A stretch of 11,807 nt of DNA from JABABD01 sp965530995. GTDB lineage: Bacteria; Bacteroidota; Bacteroidia; Flavobacteriales; Flavobacteriaceae. Numbering within the stretch: position 1 is the stretch's first letter; each line of letters opens with the position of its first letter. The stretch covers positions 1 to 11,807 of the forward strand of contig CBESOB010000080.1 of NCBI GenBank assembly GCA_965530995.1. Reading direction: 5' to 3'. This document shows, in pieces, positions 7,097 through 11,807 of the stretch. The position numbers and the translations under genes are program-made. The notes below the pieces were generated by a model. The model had not been told where the DNA came from, searched no databases, and saw nothing but the letters and a program-made list of their open reading frames with translations.

Positions 7097-7335
7097 AATT
7101 TTTTAAGGTTTAATTAATATGAATTTACAATAACCAACTATTTTTTGAATTTCACTGTTAAAAACACCTATACAAAAACCATACAGCAATTAATAATGGA
7201 AAAATAAAAAAACACTCCCACAAGCTTAAGAGCTTTAATTATAGGGCATTAATAACATTTTGGCCATAGGAATAACATAAGAGCAACTATACAGAATAAC
7301 TTGAATTAATAAATATATCCATGACACCATGTGCC

Positions 7336-10300
7336 TTAAAATTCGAATAAAGCCAATGCATCATTATTATTGGTTACCACTATTAAATTCCTACTCTTTT
7401 GCTTTATTAATTCAATATCCCTGCTATCTTTTGCTATGAAGAAACCACTTTCCTGGGGAGACATGAATTGAAAATTATTTTCACCATCACCTAAAAGAAC
7501 AGTACCATAGCCTGCATCGTAACGTGTGGTCTCAACTTCGACCCCGTAATGATTGCCAACGGTCACAATGTCTTTATGACCGTCACCGTTAAAATCCATG
7601 ACCAAAGAAGACTTTATTGGAGAAAATTGTGCATGAACTGGCAAGGATTGTCGTTTAAGAATTCCATTATCATTTATCAGCACGATACTCTCAAAGCTAC
7701 TTATTTCGTATACCACGGCATCTTCTATCTTGTCCTCAGGTAAAATATCCAATAATTTGGAGGACGCGAAACTATTGAAATCCTTAAATTTCTCTGACAC
7801 AAATGGCATTTGTTGGCTCGTGCATTCTCGACCTCTTACAGGTACGTAATCATCTTTATAGTATTTCGCCAATACAATATCGTTGGTGCCATTATCATCA
7901 AAATCGTTGGCATACACCTTGAAGGGGTGCTCTTCACTGGCCTTAAACTTATTGTTTTTACCAAGGTTGCCAATGACATAATCATCATCGCCATCATTAT
8001 CTAGATCACTTGCAGTAATGGACCCCCACATTCCTCTGGAATCATCCAGTCCATATTTCTCCGTGCTATTCTCAAAGATGCCTTCTTTATTCGTTAACAC
8101 GGTTATGGTCATCCATTCACCAACAAGCATTAAGTCTTCATCTTCGTCTTGATCTATATCCGTAAAAACCACATCGGTCACCATGCCAATATTGCTAAGA
8201 TCTGGAGCTATATCATTCGACGCCTTTTTATAATTACCGTTCTCATTGATCAGTAAATAACTGGTTGCTGGAAATCCATATTTGCCATGAATAAGTCGGG
8301 TTCCTACAAAAAGGTCTAAATCGCCATCATTATCAATGTCTGATGCTTTAACACATTGTGAACTTTCAAAAATATTTGGAACGGCTTTGTTATTTTTAAC
8401 AAATTGCCCCTTACCATCATTTATATATAATCTATCCTTTAGTCTAACATCCCCTTGTTTAAACTCACTACCTCCGCTAGCGATGAATAAATCATTATCT
8501 TCATCTCCATCGACATCTAAAAACAGAATTCCAAGGTCTTCCGATAATTTATCTTTTTCCCAAGGCTGTGACTCACTTGTTACAAATTGTCCATTTTCTT
8601 TTTGTAAATAAAGGATGCCGCTTTGTCCAGATGCGCCACCAATAAATAGATCTTCCAACCCATCTCCATTAACATCGCCAACAGCCGTTAAAGGACCATT
8701 TTGCGAAATATTGTGTGGTAGTAAGACCTCTTCGTGGTATTCGTTATATTCATTTTCTTGATGTCTAAAATTGATTCCGAAATCTTCTACTTTTACTTCT
8801 GATACTAATGTTTGAACATCCACATCTAACTTTACGCCACGTTTTGCCTTAGAATATTTAGCTGTAAGCACCTTATTTGCTTTTACATCCTTATATGTAT
8901 TTGTTTTACCACCTGGCCAAATCACTTCAACTTTCTCTACTTCTACATCTTTTCCTAATCCAAAAAATAAGCCTGATTCTACAGAAGACAAATATCCTCG
9001 AGTCACAGAATTCTCTGCCATTTGTGTTTTTCCATTATGATGTATTATTGCTATAGCGCCATATCCAAATTTATTATTCTCGGATCCTTCCATCTCAATC
9101 TTCAAGAAATTTCCTGTGGCATTGTTTTTATATACAAAAGCATCAGCTTCCATGTTGTTAATAACGACATCTAAATCGCCGTCATTATCTAAATCGCCAT
9201 AGGCCATACCACTAGAAAAACTAGGCGTTCCTAAACCCCATTTCTCGGTAGTCTTTTCAAATTTTAAATTCCCTTTATTTTTAAACACATAATTAGAAAG
9301 CGGTACTGAAGGGGCAAGTTTACTCATACTGTAAAAGTCCTTAGAATCCGTTTCCAGTTTTTTATATAATCCTGTTAAAAAATCATTATTCCTCACATCC
9401 TTTTTAATTCCATTGGATATGATAACATCTTTCCTGCCATCATTATCCAAATCAACTAATAACCCTGCCCAACTCCAATCTGTTTGCGCCATACCGGTCA
9501 TGCTAGCAATATCTGAAAAGCTTCCCATTCCTGTATTGACCTGTAAGGTATTTGTCATAAATTGATAATGCTTCCCATCAGCTACCATTTTATTAAACTT
9601 TGCAGAACTCATGGATCCCATATTGGTTTTTGATCTATAATGATCTGCGGCAGCCATGTCTAATGTAATCAAGTCCATAAAACCATCATTATTAATATCG
9701 CCGGTATCAGTGCCCATGCTAAAATTTGAAATATGTTTTAACTTCTCATTAATCACGTTATTAAAAGTACCGTCGCCATTATTATAATACATAAAGTCAG
9801 GTTCATCATAATCATTTGATACGAATAAATCTACCAAACCATCATTATTAAAATCGCTAGCGCTAACACTTAAACCATGGGTGTATTTATTTATAAGACC
9901 AGCCTTTTTAGATATATCTCTATAGCTGCCACCATCATTAAGATATAATTTATCAGTATAGAATTTATAGCGTTCTTTTGGAATATTAATGTAACGACTA
10001 AACAATCTAGAATCTGGAAGTTGATTGACTTGATACATATCTAAGTCTCCGTCATTATCCATATCAAAAAACACCGCTTGTGAAGAAAAACCAACATCTG
10101 CTAAACCATAAGCTATTGCAGATTCTGTAAACGTAAGATCTTTATTATTTATATAAAGTTGATTTCTTCTGTCTTCTGGCTGCATAGATTCCCCGTTTCT
10201 ACTCACGTAGATATCTAAATAGCCATCATTATTAACATCTGCCATGGTGACGCCCCAAGACCATCCCGAATTCTTCGCTATTCTAGATTTTTTAGTGATG

Positions 10301-10611
10301 TCTTCAAATTTAAAATCTCCTTTATTTAAATATAATCTATCCGAAACTTGATTGCCGCAAAAGAAAACGTCCGGTAATCCATCATTATTAATATCGCCTA
10401 TAGCAACTCCTGCACCACTGTATATTTGATTGTAATAGAGATGATTTACTTTTTCGGATTCTCTTATACTATTCTTAAAATCTATGCCTGTTTCTTCTGA
10501 AGGTAATAAATCAAAACCTCCAACTAATTCTTCAGGATACAAATCTCGTTGTGGTTGTTGACAGCCTACAAATAATATACAAACGAATACTAAAACTAAA
10601 TACCTTATCAT
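7336..10611 (-). CDS. Large FG-GAP/VCBS-repeat lipoprotein with central ASPIC/UnbV domain (CRTAC1-like)
   Basis: The 1091-residue protein has a lipoprotein leader (LFVGC, Cys17). It carries fourteen calcium-binding DxDxDGxxD-type motifs typical of FG-GAP/VCBS beta-propeller blades. Seven lie before a central domain (near residues 72, 125, 183, 253, 304, 387 and 473) and seven after it (near 645, 699, 758, 818, 869, 903 and 1006). The central part, about 516-586, fits ASPIC/UnbV (FGYGA, FFGLG, VEVIWPGGKTNTY). Two motifs are degenerate (DVDGDEDND, DIDQDEDED). Proteins of this length and order are common in Bacteroidota next to SusC/SusD-type uptake genes and are thought to sit on the cell surface, but their function is not established. 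The gene is intact. It lies 164 bp downstream of the GH17-like gene on the same strand. No enzyme activity can be assigned. Confidence 0.9.
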   Translation of the reverse strand: MIRYLVLVFVCILFVGCQQPQRDLYPEELVGGFDLLPSEETGIDFKNSIRESEKVNHLYYNQIYSGAGVAIGDINNDGLPDVFFCGNQVSDRLYLNKGDFKFEDITKKSRIAKNSGWSWGVTMADVNNDGYLDIYVSRNGESMQPEDRRNQLYINNKDLTFTESAIAYGLADVGFSSQAVFFDMDNDGDLDMYQVNQLPDSRLFSRYINIPKERYKFYTDKLYLNDGGSYRDISKKAGLINKYTHGLSVSASDFNNDGLVDLFVSNDYDEPDFMYYNNGDGTFNNVINEKLKHISNFSMGTDTGDINNDGFMDLITLDMAAADHYRSKTNMGSMSSAKFNKMVADGKHYQFMTNTLQVNTGMGSFSDIASMTGMAQTDWSWAGLLVDLDNDGRKDVIISNGIKKDVRNNDFLTGLYKKLETDSKDFYSMSKLAPSVPLSNYVFKNKGNLKFEKTTEKWGLGTPSFSSGMAYGDLDNDGDLDVVINNMEADAFVYKNNATGNFLKIEMEGSENNKFGYGAIAIIHHNGKTQMAENSVTRGYLSSVESGLFFGLGKDVEVEKVEVIWPGGKTNTYKDVKANKVLTAKYSKAKRGVKLDVDVQTLVSEVKVEDFGINFRHQENEYNEYHEEVLLPHNISQNGPLTAVGDVNGDGLEDLFIGGASGQSGILYLQKENGQFVTSESQPWEKDKLSEDLGILFLDVDGDEDNDLFIASGGSEFKQGDVRLKDRLYINDGKGQFVKNNKAVPNIFESSQCVKASDIDNDGDLDLFVGTRLIHGKYGFPATSYLLINENGNYKKASNDIAPDLSNIGMVTDVVFTDIDQDEDEDLMLVGEWMTITVLTNKEGIFENSTEKYGLDDSRGMWGSITASDLDNDGDDDYVIGNLGKNNKFKASEEHPFKVYANDFDDNGTNDIVLAKYYKDDYVPVRGRECTSQQMPFVSEKFKDFNSFASSKLLDILPEDKIEDAVVYEISSFESIVLINDNGILKRQSLPVHAQFSPIKSSLVMDFNGDGHKDIVTVGNHYGVEVETTRYDAGYGTVLLGDGENNFQFMSPQESGFFIAKDSRDIELIKQKSRNLIVVTNNNDALALFEF

Positions 10612-10661
10612 GCAATAAATTATTTTGTCCTAAAAATATTAATCAATTCCGTGAAATATAA

Positions 10662-10681
10662 AAAACTTTAGTTAAAGTTTT
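10662..10681. repeat. 20-bp AT-rich palindrome upstream of the FG-GAP lipoprotein gene
   Basis: AAAACTTTA and TAAAGTTTT are perfect 9-bp arms around a 2-base spacer, about 50 bp before the lipoprotein start and about 95 bp after the GH17-like stop. Read leftwards it is followed by more T residues, so it could be a weak terminator for the upstream gene. It could equally be a dyad operator for the downstream one. The AT-only stem ends make a chance match possible. Confidence 0.4.
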
Positions 10682-10775
10682 GATGCGCATTATACTGAAG
10701 TGATACACTTTTAGAATAGCACAATGCCTTTTTCTCAATCAGTACATAGATTAGGAAAACAATGATCTTACTTGT

Positions 10776-11711
10776 TTAAATTGCAAAAAGGGATTCCATA
10801 ACTAATTTTGGTGTTCGATCCATTTTAAAAAGTCCCCAATGTTTTTCAGGTTCCAAGAATTCGGCCGATCCCTTCCAGGTTTCATCAAACGCCTCAAATA
10901 CAAACGTAAGGATATTGTCTTCGTCATTCCAATTCATAAGATCCTCATAATAGGTCTTTTGGAGTTCTTCATTTACATTATGTGCATGAATACCTCTACC
11001 ATTAGAATTAGTTGCCCATCCTGCTTCTGTGATCACGACCAATTTATCAGGATACGTATCGGCTACAGCATAGTAGTTTTGCTTAGTGTATTCTAGAGCT
11101 TCATGAATGTTCTTGTATTCCCATACTGGATATGTGTGAATGGATATAAAATCCACTTCATCCGCCAAAGCTTTCATCTTACCAAGCCATGGCAAGTAGT
11201 TTTCGCAAAAGGTAACCGGTTGTTTCGCCCCTTTTTTGATCATTCGAACGTACTTAATGACCCTATCGACTGGGACATAATGATCGGTCCAATCGACGCA
11301 AGCTTCATTTCCAGCTGACAATGAGAATATAATTTCTGGATATTCGTTAGCCAGTTTAATCAACTTTTTAATCTGAAAGACATTCTTGGCTTTGTTATGA
11401 ATGAGCTCTTCTTCAGAATGAGTACCACCCCAAGGACAACCAAAATTATTAGCTTCAGCAACAATATATGCACCTAACATGACCTTAAAATCAAGTTTTT
11501 CTTTTTTGATGACTTCTAACACTGTATCGGTATGTGGGTCACAGTCATAAAGGCGTAAATATTTCCAGTTATTTTGAAGAATCAATAAGTCCTCTTTTAT
11601 TTCATTGTACGTTGGATAGATACCTCCTGGTTGCTGCCCCTCCCTAAAACCAGAATAGCAAATGGCATTTCCTTTTGGTATATTCAATTGTTCTATATAG
11701 TTACTCATCAT
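10776..11711 (-). CDS. Glycoside hydrolase family 17-like protein, no signal peptide
   Basis: The 311-residue protein reads as a GH17 (clan GH-A) TIM barrel. The probable acid/base is E136 in SLSAGNEACVDW and the nucleophile E229 in VVITEAGWATNSNG, with FISIHTYPVWEY at 188-199 and FEAFDETWKG at 272-281 as supporting segments. GH17 enzymes cleave or transglycosylate beta-1,3-glucans such as laminarin. There is no Sec, Tat or lipoprotein leader. An in-frame TGA three codons upstream of the first Met excludes a longer N-terminus, so it should be cytoplasmic. Two consecutive ATG codons (11709-11711 and 11706-11708) make the exact start uncertain by one residue. It is the first minus-strand gene of the right-hand block; any partner further upstream lies outside the window. 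The family assignment is good; endo-, exo- or transglycosylase mode is not determinable here. Confidence 0.87.
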   Translation of the reverse strand: MMSNYIEQLNIPKGNAICYSGFREGQQPGGIYPTYNEIKEDLLILQNNWKYLRLYDCDPHTDTVLEVIKKEKLDFKVMLGAYIVAEANNFGCPWGGTHSEEELIHNKAKNVFQIKKLIKLANEYPEIIFSLSAGNEACVDWTDHYVPVDRVIKYVRMIKKGAKQPVTFCENYLPWLGKMKALADEVDFISIHTYPVWEYKNIHEALEYTKQNYYAVADTYPDKLVVITEAGWATNSNGRGIHAHNVNEELQKTYYEDLMNWNDEDNILTFVFEAFDETWKGSAEFLEPEKHWGLFKMDRTPKLVMESLFAI

Positions 11712-11807
11712 ATGTTTTCAAATAATAATTAAATTGTGCACTAAACGATCTTAAGTTAGTATCCGTACTACCATAGGGTATGACATCTTTAATTTAAAGT
11801 ATTCAAA

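Noticed and set aside
7196..7230. Possible terminator for the FG-GAP gene (aagct/agctt arms near a T-tract on the minus strand)
   Set aside because: The stem is only five pairs and the T-run starts about nine bases after it, so it is not a convincing intrinsic terminator. The rest of 7097-7335 shows nothing clear.
7549..8611. Alternate-strand ORFs within the FG-GAP lipoprotein gene
   Set aside because: Low-complexity shadows of the repeated aspartate-rich codons on the coding strand.
7900..10400. Repeated catcatta/ccatcattat tracts that look like a short tandem repeat or CRISPR-like array
   Set aside because: They are explained by codons for the DxDxDG calcium motifs, are irregularly spaced and vary in sequence.
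11712..11807. Upstream region of the GH17-like gene, checked for a riboswitch or operator
   Set aside because: Only AT-rich sequence with no symmetric element or promoter I could defend; it is cut by the window edge.

Overview
The window looks like chromosomal DNA of a marine-type flavobacterium (Bacteroidota, Flavobacteriia). The signs are low GC, a type A T9SS C-terminal sorting domain, several Bacteroidota-style lipoprotein and Tat leaders, a giant FG-GAP/ASPIC lipoprotein of the kind found beside SusC/SusD loci, and no clear Shine-Dalgarno sequences. Eight genes fill nearly all of it. I saw no RNA genes, insertion sequences, CRISPR arrays or broken genes.

Left half (about 55-5471): a compact module for 3-keto-sugar chemistry in the cell envelope. 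On the + strand are a GMC-family FAD dehydrogenase with a CX5CX3C iron-sulfur motif (1285-2979), its small Tat-signal partner of the gluconate 2-dehydrogenase subunit 3 family (2989-3630), a DUF1080 / 3-keto-disaccharide hydrolase lipoprotein (3717-4529) and a Tat-exported hydroxypyruvate-isomerase-like TIM barrel (4548-5471). A second TIM-barrel isomerase/lyase-like lipoprotein (55-1041) is divergent from them. The shared 243-bp divergent region carries a 16-bp LacI-type palindrome flanked by two AAGTWACTT repeats. A strong intrinsic terminator lies between genes 3 and 4, only 11 bases before the DUF1080 start codon. The simplest reading is that the dehydrogenase pair oxidises C3 of a glucoside, the TIM barrels and DUF1080 protein cleave and rearrange the 3-keto product, and all of this happens outside the cytoplasm.

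Right half (about 5549-11711): three minus-strand genes, convergent with the first block and separated from it by a bidirectional hairpin terminator. In transcription order they are a GH17-like beta-1,3-glucanase-family protein with no signal peptide (10776-11711), a 1091-residue lipoprotein with 7 + 7 FG-GAP calcium motifs around an ASPIC/UnbV domain (7336-10611), and a T9SS-secreted protein with beta-sandwich modules and no recognisable catalytic domain (5549-7096).

Together this resembles the edge of a polysaccharide-utilisation region. A beta-1,3-glucan such as laminarin is a plausible source of glucosides because of the GH17 gene, but that link is inference. The most notable feature is the combination of an iron-sulfur GMC dehydrogenase with DUF1080 and two AP-endonuclease-2-type TIM barrels, all with export signals or an exported partner.
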